Part shown: positions 14,622-23,594 of the stretch, piece by piece
How the letters are laid out: the number at the start of each line of letters is the position of its first letter
Position numbering within the stretch: position 1 is the first letter of the stretch
Assembly: GCA_944321155.1 (NCBI GenBank)
Contig: CALUKG010000011.1
Span: 1-34,214, forward strand
Reading direction: 5' to 3'
Length of the DNA: 34,214 nucleotides
Origin: an uncultured Bacteroidales bacterium
GTDB lineage: Bacteria > Bacteroidota > Bacteroidia > Bacteroidales > Paludibacteraceae
Made by a program: the position numbers and the translations under genes
The notes under the pieces: generated by a model
The model's input: the letters and a program-made list of their open reading frames with translations, nothing else
Database searches by the model: none
Told to the model about the DNA's origin: nothing

Positions 14622-15878
14622 ATGTTTTTCAATCGAATCTTTTTTAACCACCAAATAAATATTATATCTTTAGTGAAATATCTAAATGTACTTGGCTTTA
14701 TTTGGATAATAATAAAATGTCTTTTTCATTTTCTACCACTAGACTACTGGTTTGAATTTGGAGGATATTATTTATTCTTTTCTACTTGGTGCATAGAATT
14801 TATTTATGAAAAAAGATGGAAGAATGTCAAGTGGAATGCAACATCATACTATTTTATGCTTTTCTTGTTATTCTTTGCTATTGGTGTCATATTTGCTCCA
14901 TTTGACACAACAAAATATCTCAAACATCACATAGAATCGCGATACCCTTTGTTGGGATTCGGTATTGTGGGAATATTTGGATTAAATGAGAAGTATTCAT
15001 TACAAATGATTTTTAAAACTTTAATTCTAGTATCTACTTGCGCCATCTTATATCTCATCAGTCAAATTGGAATAATTAATCTAATATACTCAGACAACCG
15101 ATCTGAAATGCTTTCACAAATGCGTATCCAGACAATCAATGCCCATATGGGTTTCAACTTATATCTAAATTATTCCCTCATTGCTATTTGGTATTTATTG
15201 TTTAAGAGTTGGAAACAAATGAAATGGCAAAAAATAGTCCTTTATATTGCAAGTGGAGTCCTTATTTCCTTGACATTGTTTCTATCAGAGGGAAGAAGTG
15301 GTTTTCTTGCAGGAGTCTTTCTTCTATTATGTTTTATATTACATGCCCTTTGGAGGTTGAAACATTCGTTGATTTTATTTGGATTTTTACTCTTCCCTAT
15401 ATGTCTATATATTGCACTGCATATGCACCCTCGCATTTCAGAGAAAGCCATTGAGAATGAAGCAAGATTAGCACTATGGAAATCTGCCATTGAATTAATA
15501 GAAGAAAAACCCATATTAGGTTATGGAATAAGTAGAGCTCAAGAAAGCTTCGACACTGTCAATATGAAATATACCAGCAAACATTTTAATGAATATTGGA
15601 GAAAAAAACAGGTCCCATTCATAGATACCCATAATCAATATATCCAAACAACTCTTGAATTTGGCATTATTGGTCTCATATTATTGTTGGCTATTTATTG
15701 GGCACCCATTTATATAAAACATCATCAAAGTTTACTTATTCTTTTTTGCAGTTTTCTCTATTCTTTCCAATCGCTATTTGACATTTTTATAACAGGACAG
15801 TTCTGTACTTTCTTTTGTTTAATTATGCTAACATTACTCCGCATGAAAGACAAGAATGCCATCTTTTCTCCAAAATAA
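14622..15878 (+). CDS. O-antigen ligase / polymerase family membrane protein
   Basis: The protein has 418 residues with roughly ten or more hydrophobic segments. The signature of the Wzy_C/WaaL family is visible: 'LSEGRSGFLAGVFLLL' in the middle, then a large outer loop with 'WKSAIELIEEKPILGYGI' and 'FIDTHNQYIQTTLEFGIIGLI', where the His is the likely catalytic loop residue. WaaL joins polysaccharide to lipid A-core in the periplasm, and Wzy polymerises repeat units; the two cannot be told apart reliably from sequence. With kinase and transferases upstream and no Wzx or priming enzyme beside it, a ligase role fits slightly better, but this is inference. Confidence 0.83.
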   Translation: MFFNRIFFNHQINIISLVKYLNVLGFIWIIIKCLFHFLPLDYWFEFGGYYLFFSTWCIEFIYEKRWKNVKWNATSYYFMLFLLFFAIGVIFAPFDTTKYLKHHIESRYPLLGFGIVGIFGLNEKYSLQMIFKTLILVSTCAILYLISQIGIINLIYSDNRSEMLSQMRIQTINAHMGFNLYLNYSLIAIWYLLFKSWKQMKWQKIVLYIASGVLISLTLFLSEGRSGFLAGVFLLLCFILHALWRLKHSLILFGFLLFPICLYIALHMHPRISEKAIENEARLALWKSAIELIEEKPILGYGISRAQESFDTVNMKYTSKHFNEYWRKKQVPFIDTHNQYIQTTLEFGIIGLILLLAIYWAPIYIKHHQSLLILFCSFLYSFQSLFDIFITGQFCTFFCLIMLTLLRMKDKNAIFSPK

Positions 15879-15922
15879 TAATTACCTTTACAGCCTAAAT
15901 CAACAAAAACACTTTAAATCTC

Positions 15923-16534
15923 ATGTTAGTAATCGGAATTGCAGGGGGTACAGGTTCTGGAAAAACTACCATTGCCCATAAATTGTACAAGATTTTCAAA
16001 GAAAAAGCTGTCATCATACCACACGACTATTACTACAAACCACATCCGGAACTGTCGTTGGAAGAGAGGAGCAAACAAAATTACGACCATCCTGATGCTT
16101 TAGATACCGAACTGCTGATTGAACACATCAAACAGCTCAAGGAAGGAAAATCCATCCAACATCCAACTTATAATTTTTCATTACACCAACGTAATGAAAA
16201 ATGGGAAACCATGGAAAGTGCCGATATTATTATTGTAGAAGGTATTCTTATTTTCAACAGTCCTGAATTATGCGACTTGTGCGATGTCAAACTGTATGTT
16301 GATACCGATGCTGATGTCCGTTTTATCAGACGTCTCCGCCGCGATGTCAATGAACGTGGCAGAACAATGGATTCTGTTGTCAAACAATACCTCAGCACTG
16401 TCAAACCCATGCACGAGCAATTTGTTGAGCCAACCAAACGTAAGGCGGACCTTATTGTGCCAGAAGGAGGTAATAACCGCATTGCACTGGAAATCATTAC
16501 AAAATATTTGGAGCATCGATTCATAAAAAAATAA
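15923..16534 (+). CDS. udk: Uridine kinase
   Basis: The protein has 203 residues, the family's normal size. The P-loop GGTGSGKTT lies at 8-16, followed by the uridine-site segment 'IPHDYYYK' and 'NYDHPDALD'. 'IIVEGILIFNSPEL' and 'RFIRRLRRDVNERGRT' (lid/ATP region) complete the pattern. The enzyme phosphorylates uridine and cytidine to UMP and CMP in pyrimidine salvage. It begins a new run of plus-strand genes 44 bp after the ligase-like gene and is followed after 4 bp by an exonuclease gene. Base composition returns toward that of the flanks here. Confidence 0.95.
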   Translation: MLVIGIAGGTGSGKTTIAHKLYKIFKEKAVIIPHDYYYKPHPELSLEERSKQNYDHPDALDTELLIEHIKQLKEGKSIQHPTYNFSLHQRNEKWETMESADIIIVEGILIFNSPELCDLCDVKLYVDTDADVRFIRRLRRDVNERGRTMDSVVKQYLSTVKPMHEQFVEPTKRKADLIVPEGGNNRIALEIITKYLEHRFIKK

Positions 16535-16538
16535 CAGA

Positions 16539-17282
16539 ATGCCCTCACCCCTTTCATACGACAAAATCCTGTTTCTTGACGTGGAGACAGTTCCATGTAC
16601 AAAGCATTTTGACAAACTCTCTGATGAGCTACAAATGCTTTGGAAAGAAAAATGGGATTCATTATGTATGAGATCGCCCGAGCGCTTCTCGGGCACCTAT
16701 CCCGAAGGCTTTGAAAGAGAGGCAGGCATTTTTGCTGAATACGGAAAAATAGTTTGTATTTCCGTCGGATTTTGTTATCGAAATACCCAAGACGGGCAAT
16801 ACCATATCCGTACACGCTCATTTGTAGGTGATAATGAAAAAGATATATTATCAGATTTCTTTGACCTCATAGCAAGGTTCACCAATAGTCCTAACCATTC
16901 CTTGGCGGGCCATAACATCAAGGAATTTGATATACCTTTCATCTGCAGGCGTGCACTCATCAATGGATTGCATCTGCCTGATGCCTTACAGATTTCAGGG
17001 AAAAAGCCTTGGGAGCTAAATTTCATTGACACGCTTGAATTATGGAAATTTGGCGACTTCAAGCATTATACTTCTCTCAAAACTCTTACTGCACTCTTTG
17101 GCATTCCGACACCCAAAGATGATATAGATGGCTCGGAAGTTGCAAGAGTATATTATGTAGAGCACGACTTAGGACGAATATCCGCCTATTGTCAAAAAGA
17201 TGTAATTGCCACCATTCAGGTTTATCTTCGGATGTGCGGAGAATCAATTATACCAAACACTTGTATCGAAACCACTTTGTGA
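16539..17282 (+). CDS. DEDDy-type 3'-5' exonuclease (PolB exonuclease-like)
   Basis: The protein has 247 residues. The three exonuclease motifs are visible: 'FLDVETVP' (Asp14, Glu16), 'GHNIKEFDIPFICRR' (Asp131), and 'YCQKDVIATIQVYLR' (Tyr217 and Asp221, the YxxxD form of Exo III). This is the stand-alone relative of the proofreading domain of family B DNA polymerases, common in Bacteroidota. Its substrate (DNA repair intermediates or RNA) is not known from sequence. Its TGA stop overlaps the GTG start of the next gene (GTGA at 17279-17282), so the two are probably translationally coupled. Confidence 0.88.
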   Translation: MPSPLSYDKILFLDVETVPCTKHFDKLSDELQMLWKEKWDSLCMRSPERFSGTYPEGFEREAGIFAEYGKIVCISVGFCYRNTQDGQYHIRTRSFVGDNEKDILSDFFDLIARFTNSPNHSLAGHNIKEFDIPFICRRALINGLHLPDALQISGKKPWELNFIDTLELWKFGDFKHYTSLKTLTALFGIPTPKDDIDGSEVARVYYVEHDLGRISAYCQKDVIATIQVYLRMCGESIIPNTCIETTL

Positions 17283-18640
17283 TAAAAGTTATATTCATAT
17301 TATGTTCGCTTATTGGATGCATTGCATGCAATAAACCGGCTGCACACCTCTCCACACAAAGAGATTTATTGAATATTGTCGCAAACGATACCCTCCATGT
17401 GGGAACTATTTTCGGTCCTACTACCTATTTCTACTATAGAGACGTTCCCATGGGCTATGACTATGACTTGGCCAAAAGTTTTGCTGCATCTATTCATACC
17501 CATCTGAAAGTTCATACCTATAACTCTGTTGAAGACCTGTATGACAAGCTGGAGAATGGTGAAATTGACATCATCACTTTCCCTTGCGTACCCAATCGAG
17601 AACGAAAAAAAGAAATTACCTATTTTCCTACACATAGGAACGCACAGCTCCTGCTTGTCCAACTTGGAGGAAAAGAAGCATTAAAAAATGCAGCACAACT
17701 ACAAGGAAAGCGCATCCATATCCCAAGAAACTCACAAGCCTATAACCGGCTTAAAAACCTGAATAGGGAAATGGGTGGCGAGATGCGCATAGTGTTAGCA
17801 CATGATTCTGTCAGCAGCGATATGCTGATAAGCAGTGTCGTAAACGGTGAGATTCAATACACAGCAGCCTATGCCCCCTTGGCACAGCTCTACAAACAAT
17901 ATTATCCCCAACTGAATATCAGCACCGCCTTGGGCATACAGCAATCCTTAAGATGGGCAACACGAAAAACCTCTACTGCATTAAATGAAACAATCAGCTT
18001 ATGGCTAAGCAAAATAGATGCAGAAGAACAAGATAAATTATACACACGCTATCTGAAAAAGAGCAGCACATTCAAACCGCATCCTTATTTTGCGACAAGT
18101 CCTGCTTCATCCATCTCACCTTATGACCAATGGTTTAAGGAATATGCTCCACAAATCAATTGGGATTGGCGGCTTTTGGCTGCGGTAGCCTATCACGAAT
18201 CACGGTTTAACCCCAATACGGTTTCGCCCATGGGTGCATGTGGCCTGATGCAGCTGATGCCGGTTACCGGCGCAAAATTCGGATTGGACTCATTGAACAT
18301 GTTCGACCCCGAAGCCAATATTGCAGCAGGCGTACAATATATTAAATATCTGAAAATGGTTTACCATGACATTGAAAACAAAGAAGAAAAAACCAAATTT
18401 GTACTTGCCAGCTACAATGCTGGCCCTGCCCATGTTTTAGACGCCATAAGATTGACAGAAAAATATGGAGGTGATCCCAATATCTGGTATGGTAATGTAG
18501 AATATTACTTACAGAAAAAAAACGACCCTGAATTTTATAATGACCCCGTTGTCCGCTATGGCTATTTCAACAGTGGTCCAACACGGTCATATGTGCAAAA
18601 CGTATTAGCAACTTACCACCGATATTTAAATAAAAAATAA
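17279..18640 (+). CDS. mltF: MltF-like membrane-bound lytic transglycosylase (lipoprotein, GTG start)
   Basis: 453 residues when started at the GTG at 17279. That start gives an ideal lipoprotein signal: basic first residues, a hydrophobic core, and the lipobox LIGC with Cys at 14. An ATG at 17189 would overlap the exonuclease gene by 94 bp and put unrelated residues ahead of the signal. A periplasmic solute-binding-like domain follows (about 30-265, 'VGTIFGPTTYFYYRDVPMGYDYDLAKSFA'). The C-terminal SLT domain has 'AVAYHESRFNP' (catalytic Glu about 307), 'GLMQLMP' and 'ASYNAGPAHVLDA'. MltF cleaves peptidoglycan glycan strands to 1,6-anhydro products at the outer membrane. The next gene follows after 11 bp. 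Confidence 0.92.
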   Translation: MIKVIFILCSLIGCIACNKPAAHLSTQRDLLNIVANDTLHVGTIFGPTTYFYYRDVPMGYDYDLAKSFAASIHTHLKVHTYNSVEDLYDKLENGEIDIITFPCVPNRERKKEITYFPTHRNAQLLLVQLGGKEALKNAAQLQGKRIHIPRNSQAYNRLKNLNREMGGEMRIVLAHDSVSSDMLISSVVNGEIQYTAAYAPLAQLYKQYYPQLNISTALGIQQSLRWATRKTSTALNETISLWLSKIDAEEQDKLYTRYLKKSSTFKPHPYFATSPASSISPYDQWFKEYAPQINWDWRLLAAVAYHESRFNPNTVSPMGACGLMQLMPVTGAKFGLDSLNMFDPEANIAAGVQYIKYLKMVYHDIENKEEKTKFVLASYNAGPAHVLDAIRLTEKYGGDPNIWYGNVEYYLQKKNDPEFYNDPVVRYGYFNSGPTRSYVQNVLATYHRYLNKK

Positions 18641-18651
18641 GCCAAAAACAT

Positions 18652-19530
18652 ATGGATGATATATTGAATAAATGGGAACATTTAAAAGGCAAAAGAATAA
18701 AAATCTTTACACGTTCTTTTTCCTTGGAACTCTATAAGCTCTCCCATAGACTCTATCAAGAGTTGGGAATTGAAACCGTACGTTTGACCGACCAAATGGC
18801 AGATGGCTATTTCTATACCATCCTGACCTATCAAGAATGTGACATTGCCATCAATATTGACGAAGACGCCTTTCTTATTGATCCGCAAGCAATGCTGTCG
18901 TTGGCCGACTGGGTAATAGGCGAAGGATATGCCAATGCCGGTTGTCCTGATGGAGGTGTAGGATGTCCTCGTGTCGGTAATCCCATTGTTACCAATCCAT
19001 TTTTCAACATATTTAATCTAGAACTCATCCGTTCAAAATACGACTTAGTTGCCATAAAAACCTTCAATTATGATGACCACAAGAAAGAGATGATTGCTGC
19101 TTTTCCTAACATCTCCTTTACCCGTGGCTACGATTTTGAGAAGATTGATTACGAACCCTATTATCCGTTTTTTCTATGGCTGGCATACAATTTCAGGACT
19201 TACTATCTTAACAGCCAAATTCATCCAGACGGACTCTCAACCATCTTATATGGAAGAGATGGTCAGCCATTCCTCTTACATTCCTGGTTTGCACGTTTCT
19301 ATAAGGTTACTAAAGACCAAACAAACCGAATAGACGCACTTATTGACGAAGCCTACCATACACGCCACATCCAACGAGTAGCATTCAATACAAAAGAGCT
19401 ATTGGCATTCAAACTAGATCTACTCAAACGCTGGTCGATTAAAATTCCTATGCGAGTAATGAATTGGCCCAACAAGTGGGTAAAATGGTACAAACGATGG
19501 AAAAGAAATAAAAACAATGTATCTATCTAA
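18652..19530 (+). CDS. Uncharacterised protein, possible GT-A-like glycosyltransferase
   Basis: The protein has 292 residues and I do not recognise a named family. 'FYTILTYQECDIAINIDEDAFLID' places an acidic cluster (INIDED, 67-72) after a hydrophobic strand, as the DxD metal site does in GT-A enzymes. 'ECDIAINIDEDAFLIDPQAM' followed by 'GYANAGCPDGG' resembles the region after that site. No signal peptide is seen, and a basic tryptophan-rich C-terminus ('WPNKWVKWYKRWKRNKN') could bind membranes. The gene follows mltF by 11 bp and ends the udk-exonuclease-mltF run just before a strong terminator. A transferase role is suggested by the acidic site and nearby glycan genes, not proven. Confidence 0.6.
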   Translation: MDDILNKWEHLKGKRIKIFTRSFSLELYKLSHRLYQELGIETVRLTDQMADGYFYTILTYQECDIAINIDEDAFLIDPQAMLSLADWVIGEGYANAGCPDGGVGCPRVGNPIVTNPFFNIFNLELIRSKYDLVAIKTFNYDDHKKEMIAAFPNISFTRGYDFEKIDYEPYYPFFLWLAYNFRTYYLNSQIHPDGLSTILYGRDGQPFLLHSWFARFYKVTKDQTNRIDALIDEAYHTRHIQRVAFNTKELLAFKLDLLKRWSIKIPMRVMNWPNKWVKWYKRWKRNKNNVSI

Positions 19531-19544
19531 TGAATAGCATAACA

Positions 19545-19593
19545 ATAAAGTTAAAGCCAAGAATCAGTTGCTGATTCTTGGCTTTAACTTTAT
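19545..19593. terminator. Perfect 23-bp stem hairpin between converging operons (bidirectional terminator)
   Basis: The arms 19545-19567 and 19571-19593 are exact reverse complements (23 bp) with a 3-nt loop (TTG). It sits between the stop of the plus-strand gene at 19530 and the end of yfhO at 19603. The A/T-rich outer ends of the stem give T-rich 3' ends on both strands, so it can terminate transcription from both sides. Confidence 0.85.
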
Positions 19594-19602
19594 AATAGAA
19601 AA

Positions 19603-22059
19603 TTATGCTTTCTCCTTTCTACGCCTCAGCACATACATCACAATCGTCGCTATAGCAGTCAAGAACATGATAGCAATACAAATAGAAGCCAACATATCTC
19701 CTTTCTTGATACTATCAGGGTCAAAGATGAAATGAACCTCATGTTCTCCTGCCGGAATTCTCAAAGCACGTAAAAGATAGTTTACACGGAAATGCTCTAC
19801 CGGCTCTCCATCAATAAAGGCTTTCCACCCATACGGATAATAAATTTCAGAGAAAACAGCTATTTGCTCTTCACTGGCAGTTGTCTTGTAGAAAAGTTCT
19901 TTCGGTGTGCAACTGGTCAAACGAATGCTTGCCAGAGAATCTATTGATGGTGTCCATCCTTCTATAAAATGGGCAAAACTCTTGTCTGTAACTGCGGTTG
20001 TGTGCAAATCAATCTGCATCAAGGCATCTGATTCTTCATTCGCATTATCCACCACTTTAACATCATTGACAAACCAAGCATTTCCCATCGCCTCCGGATT
20101 CAATTGCGGCACTGCATTCCCTGCCTTGTCCTTCACGATGAAATATTTAGTATTGAGCATATTATAGACAGGCATGTGCATCTTTGACAGATGTTCGTCT
20201 ATCAAGTCCTGATAACGTCTCAATTTTGCTGCACAATACCCTCCAACAGAACGCAAATAATATGAAGTGCGCGCATCGTTAAAAGAATTGACCGTCAGAT
20301 TCATCACTCTAAAATTCGGGTCTGTATCCTTTAAGAGATATTCTTCATAGGGTAACTTCTCAAAGAATTGATCTCTCTTCTTTACATACTCAAAATGGTT
20401 GTCATTAAAATAGCGTTTATCCACTGGCCACATATCAATCAACACGAAAACCGCCAATAATAACCCGAAATACATTGTTTTCAGTTTTCCCTGCGCATAC
20501 AGCCAAGTCAACGCTGCCCCTACCACAACAAAAAACAACGAGCGCCAGGCGTCTGCCACTAACATACTTTGACGCTGGGCAATTATGGCATCATAGGCAA
20601 ATTCAGGTATTTGTGAAACAAATTGCGCATCATGACGTGAAGTAAAGCTGAAAAGTGACCCACCAAAGAGAGCCAGCAACAGACAAATACCACCTGTTAT
20701 CCCCGCTGAATAGTATATGGCTCTAACCACCTTTTCTTTTGACAAAGAGCCTTCTGTAATTGTTTTCAATCCCCAGAAAGCCATCAGAGGGATAGTAATT
20801 TCCGCCACAATCAAGATAGAGGAAACCGCCCTAAATTTGTTGTAAACAGGAAAATAATTAAAGAATAATTCTGTCAATGGCATGAAATGATAGCCCCATG
20901 ATAACAATATAGAAAAGATTGTCGCTACCAACAAAGCCCATTTATAAGGTCCTTGCAACAAGAAAAGACTTAATACAAACAAGAAGCACACAATTGCCCC
21001 CATATAAACCGGACCCGCCGTAAATGGTTGGTCGCCCCAGTAAGTTGGTGCAGCAGAACAGAAAGCCTGTGCACTACCGCGAGGAACCCCATTACGCACC
21101 AATTCCGTATAGAGTTTCGAATCGTTGTCAAGTGAATAACCATTGGCTCCACCCATCATATTCGGCACCAAAAAGGTAAGGGTTTCGTCAATGCCATAGC
21201 TCCATTGCGTAGCATAATCCAAATCCAAACCATCGCCCGTACTATTTTGACTATCTGTTTCTTTTACCAGCTCCGAATGTCCGCCACGCATCGTTTCCTT
21301 CACATATTCCTGATTGGAAAATACAGAAGCGCCATTTATGCCCAAACCAACAAGAAAAGCACCAGCAAAAATTCCAGTACCTATCAACAAATCCTTAATG
21401 CGTTTCTCTTTGATATGGATATAGAGTTCCGCACAATAAAGTACTCCTATCAGCATGCACAGATAGTAGGCCATCTGAGGATGCACAGTAAAGGCCATGG
21501 CCATAAAGAACATAATAAACAATGCCCCCCAGCCATATTGCTTTCTGAACACCAGAATAAATCCGACAATCACCAAAGTTGTCCATGCTATTGTAGAACA
21601 CTTACCATGATGTGCTGCAGCAATAATAATAAAGAAGTAAGATGAAAAGGCCGTTGCAAACGCTCCTGCCAGACTTATCCACTTATCAATTTTAAACGTG
21701 CGCATCAACACGAAAAAGGCAATAAAATAAAATATCAGGATGGGTATCACATGCCTATGTCCCAAACGGAAAAACCATGTGAAAGGATAAAGAATCTTAC
21801 TGGAGAGCATTCCACCTCCACCCCCTATCTGATAATTGGGCATCCCAGAAAACATAGAACTGTTCCACCAAGTATAATCTCCTGTTTCTTCATGATATCG
21901 TAAACCATCCTCCACTGCGGAACGGGGTTGTAGACTATCTGCAGCAGCAATTTTCTTACCTTCCAATTCCGGATAGCAATAAATGATTGCGGCAACAATA
22001 AAAGCCACAAGAATCAAAAGATTCGGTAAAATCTCCTTTTTAAAATTCAAATTCTTCAT
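19603..22059 (-). CDS. YfhO-family multi-spanning membrane protein
   Basis: The protein has 818 residues. An N-terminal membrane segment is followed by a soluble loop 'AAADSLQPRSAVEDGLRYH', then about a dozen membrane segments. The C-terminal outer-face domain is beta-rich ('YPYGWKAFIDGEPVEHFRVN', 'LRIPAGEHEVHFIFDP') and precedes one last segment and an RRRKEK tail. The early loop 'WWNSSMFSGMPNYQI' and 'FSSYFFIIIAAAHHGK' are typical of the YfhO group, which has a GT-C-like fold. Gram-positive members help glycosylate teichoic acids; the substrate in Bacteroidota is unknown. The start overlaps the flippase gene by 4 bp, which suggests a lipid-linked sugar pathway. It is the last gene of its operon. 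Confidence 0.85.
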   Translation of the reverse strand: MKNLNFKKEILPNLLILVAFIVAAIIYCYPELEGKKIAAADSLQPRSAVEDGLRYHEETGDYTWWNSSMFSGMPNYQIGGGGGMLSSKILYPFTWFFRLGHRHVIPILIFYFIAFFVLMRTFKIDKWISLAGAFATAFSSYFFIIIAAAHHGKCSTIAWTTLVIVGFILVFRKQYGWGALFIMFFMAMAFTVHPQMAYYLCMLIGVLYCAELYIHIKEKRIKDLLIGTGIFAGAFLVGLGINGASVFSNQEYVKETMRGGHSELVKETDSQNSTGDGLDLDYATQWSYGIDETLTFLVPNMMGGANGYSLDNDSKLYTELVRNGVPRGSAQAFCSAAPTYWGDQPFTAGPVYMGAIVCFLFVLSLFLLQGPYKWALLVATIFSILLSWGYHFMPLTELFFNYFPVYNKFRAVSSILIVAEITIPLMAFWGLKTITEGSLSKEKVVRAIYYSAGITGGICLLLALFGGSLFSFTSRHDAQFVSQIPEFAYDAIIAQRQSMLVADAWRSLFFVVVGAALTWLYAQGKLKTMYFGLLLAVFVLIDMWPVDKRYFNDNHFEYVKKRDQFFEKLPYEEYLLKDTDPNFRVMNLTVNSFNDARTSYYLRSVGGYCAAKLRRYQDLIDEHLSKMHMPVYNMLNTKYFIVKDKAGNAVPQLNPEAMGNAWFVNDVKVVDNANEESDALMQIDLHTTAVTDKSFAHFIEGWTPSIDSLASIRLTSCTPKELFYKTTASEEQIAVFSEIYYPYGWKAFIDGEPVEHFRVNYLLRALRIPAGEHEVHFIFDPDSIKKGDMLASICIAIMFLTAIATIVMYVLRRRKEKA

Positions 22060-23585
22060 CGTATTTCTTTTTTATTTCGACGTAATTTCATTATGACATA
22101 ATCTATCACGGTATTGAGCTCCTCTGAAAATTTAAGGCGATATATGATTATAACAGCAAGCGAACTTACCATACCTGTTCTGAAAATAGCTTCCGCAAAA
22201 CCCCACAATAAAGTTTGTGGCAAAATTTGTTGTGTCAAATGCTCCAATATAAAATCAACCAAGCCAAAGCACAACAACAAACCTATCACTTGCAATTGTT
22301 TGAGAGAGAACGGACAGGTCTTTATTTTCAGATAATTCAATATTAACAAAGCCCCATAATAAAGCACAGATGACAATAAAGTTGCCAAAGCAGCTCCATT
22401 CATACCCCACAAAGGTATAAAACTATTAGTGAATATAACTGAAATAATAGTATAGAAAGCAGAAAAAATGAGCGAATAATAATAAAAGCGGGAATAATTC
22501 AAGACAGAAACACCTATGCTACAAACAGAAACAAAAAGCTTTGAGATGGCCAAAATAAAAACCACCCATTTGGCCGTTGCATATTGTTCGCCATTGGGCA
22601 ATATCTTAAACATAAAATCCAGATTCATCCATATAAGCAGGAAAATAAATGCACCCGCCAACAACTGATGGAAAGATATGTTACGGCACAAAGCATTCGC
22701 TTCTGCAATTTGGCTATCCTTTATTGCTCTCGAAATCTGTGGTTGAGCTATTGCCCCCAAAGAACGATAGGGAATTTCGACAAGAGCCGTTATATAGCTT
22801 GCAATGGCAAATATTCCCGTATAGGTCAAACCCATTTTCGCACTGATAAAAAAGGAATTGACAAATGGAGCCAAAGCATTGCTGAGTGTTGCCGTTACCA
22901 AAAACAAGGTATAGAACAGATAATTTCTAATTAGCGCTGGTGTGAAAAAAGAACAATCCGGTTTAAAGGAAACGTGTTTCAGCGATAGCAGATAAATCAC
23001 ATCTACTAAAAGAGCAGCCAGATATACACCACAAAATGCGACAATAAAGCCATCCAAATCAACCACATGAAACGCATATAGCAGATAAGCCAACAGAGTC
23101 AACAGGCGTACCAATACCTCACGCACAAATTTCGGCACAACAATCCTCATCAGAACGTTGGCATTGGACTCAAACACAGTCATATACAACAAGGCAAATC
23201 CCAATGGGAAGATACACTTGTAATAGGTAACAAACAAATCGCTCTTCTCCGAGAATGCGTTTCCCACAAAGTCATGCAAGAAGTAGAACAGCAGACTAAA
23301 AAGCAAGAAACCCAATAATGGGATTAACAAAGTCCAAAAGAAGAAACCATGGTCTTCTTTCTCCTCATCCTTGAAATAGGGATAAAACCTTATTATCGAA
23401 GAGCCTGTTCCCAACTGGGCCAAACTGGAAAGAAGCATCGCAGCATCCAGCAGGACACGGGTCAATCCGATTTCTTCAGCAGACAGGAAACGGGTAGCAA
23501 CAAAGAAAGTAGTAAAAAAGCCGATTACCACACCGACATAATTTACTACTGTCCCTTTTATGCTTTGTCTGATGATTATACCCAT
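22056..23585 (-). CDS. Polysaccharide/lipid-linked sugar flippase (Wzx/MOP superfamily)
   Basis: The protein has 509 residues with about 14 hydrophobic segments. It begins 'IIRQSIKGTVVNYVGVVIGF' and 'RFLSAEEIGLTRVLLDAA', the form of the RfbX/Wzx branch of the MOP superfamily. A basic C-terminus (KLRRNKKEIR) faces the cytoplasm. Such proteins move lipid-linked oligosaccharides across the inner membrane. It lies 9 bp downstream of upp and overlaps yfhO by 4 bp, so it is cotranscribed with both. It could serve the glycan block on the other strand, which has no flippase of its own, or a substrate shared with YfhO. The cargo is not readable from sequence. Confidence 0.87.
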   Translation of the reverse strand: MGIIIRQSIKGTVVNYVGVVIGFFTTFFVATRFLSAEEIGLTRVLLDAAMLLSSLAQLGTGSSIIRFYPYFKDEEKEDHGFFFWTLLIPLLGFLLFSLLFYFLHDFVGNAFSEKSDLFVTYYKCIFPLGFALLYMTVFESNANVLMRIVVPKFVREVLVRLLTLLAYLLYAFHVVDLDGFIVAFCGVYLAALLVDVIYLLSLKHVSFKPDCSFFTPALIRNYLFYTLFLVTATLSNALAPFVNSFFISAKMGLTYTGIFAIASYITALVEIPYRSLGAIAQPQISRAIKDSQIAEANALCRNISFHQLLAGAFIFLLIWMNLDFMFKILPNGEQYATAKWVVFILAISKLFVSVCSIGVSVLNYSRFYYYSLIFSAFYTIISVIFTNSFIPLWGMNGAALATLLSSVLYYGALLILNYLKIKTCPFSLKQLQVIGLLLCFGLVDFILEHLTQQILPQTLLWGFAEAIFRTGMVSSLAVIIIYRLKFSEELNTVIDYVIMKLRRNKKEIR

Positions 23586-23594
23586 TCCGGAAGA

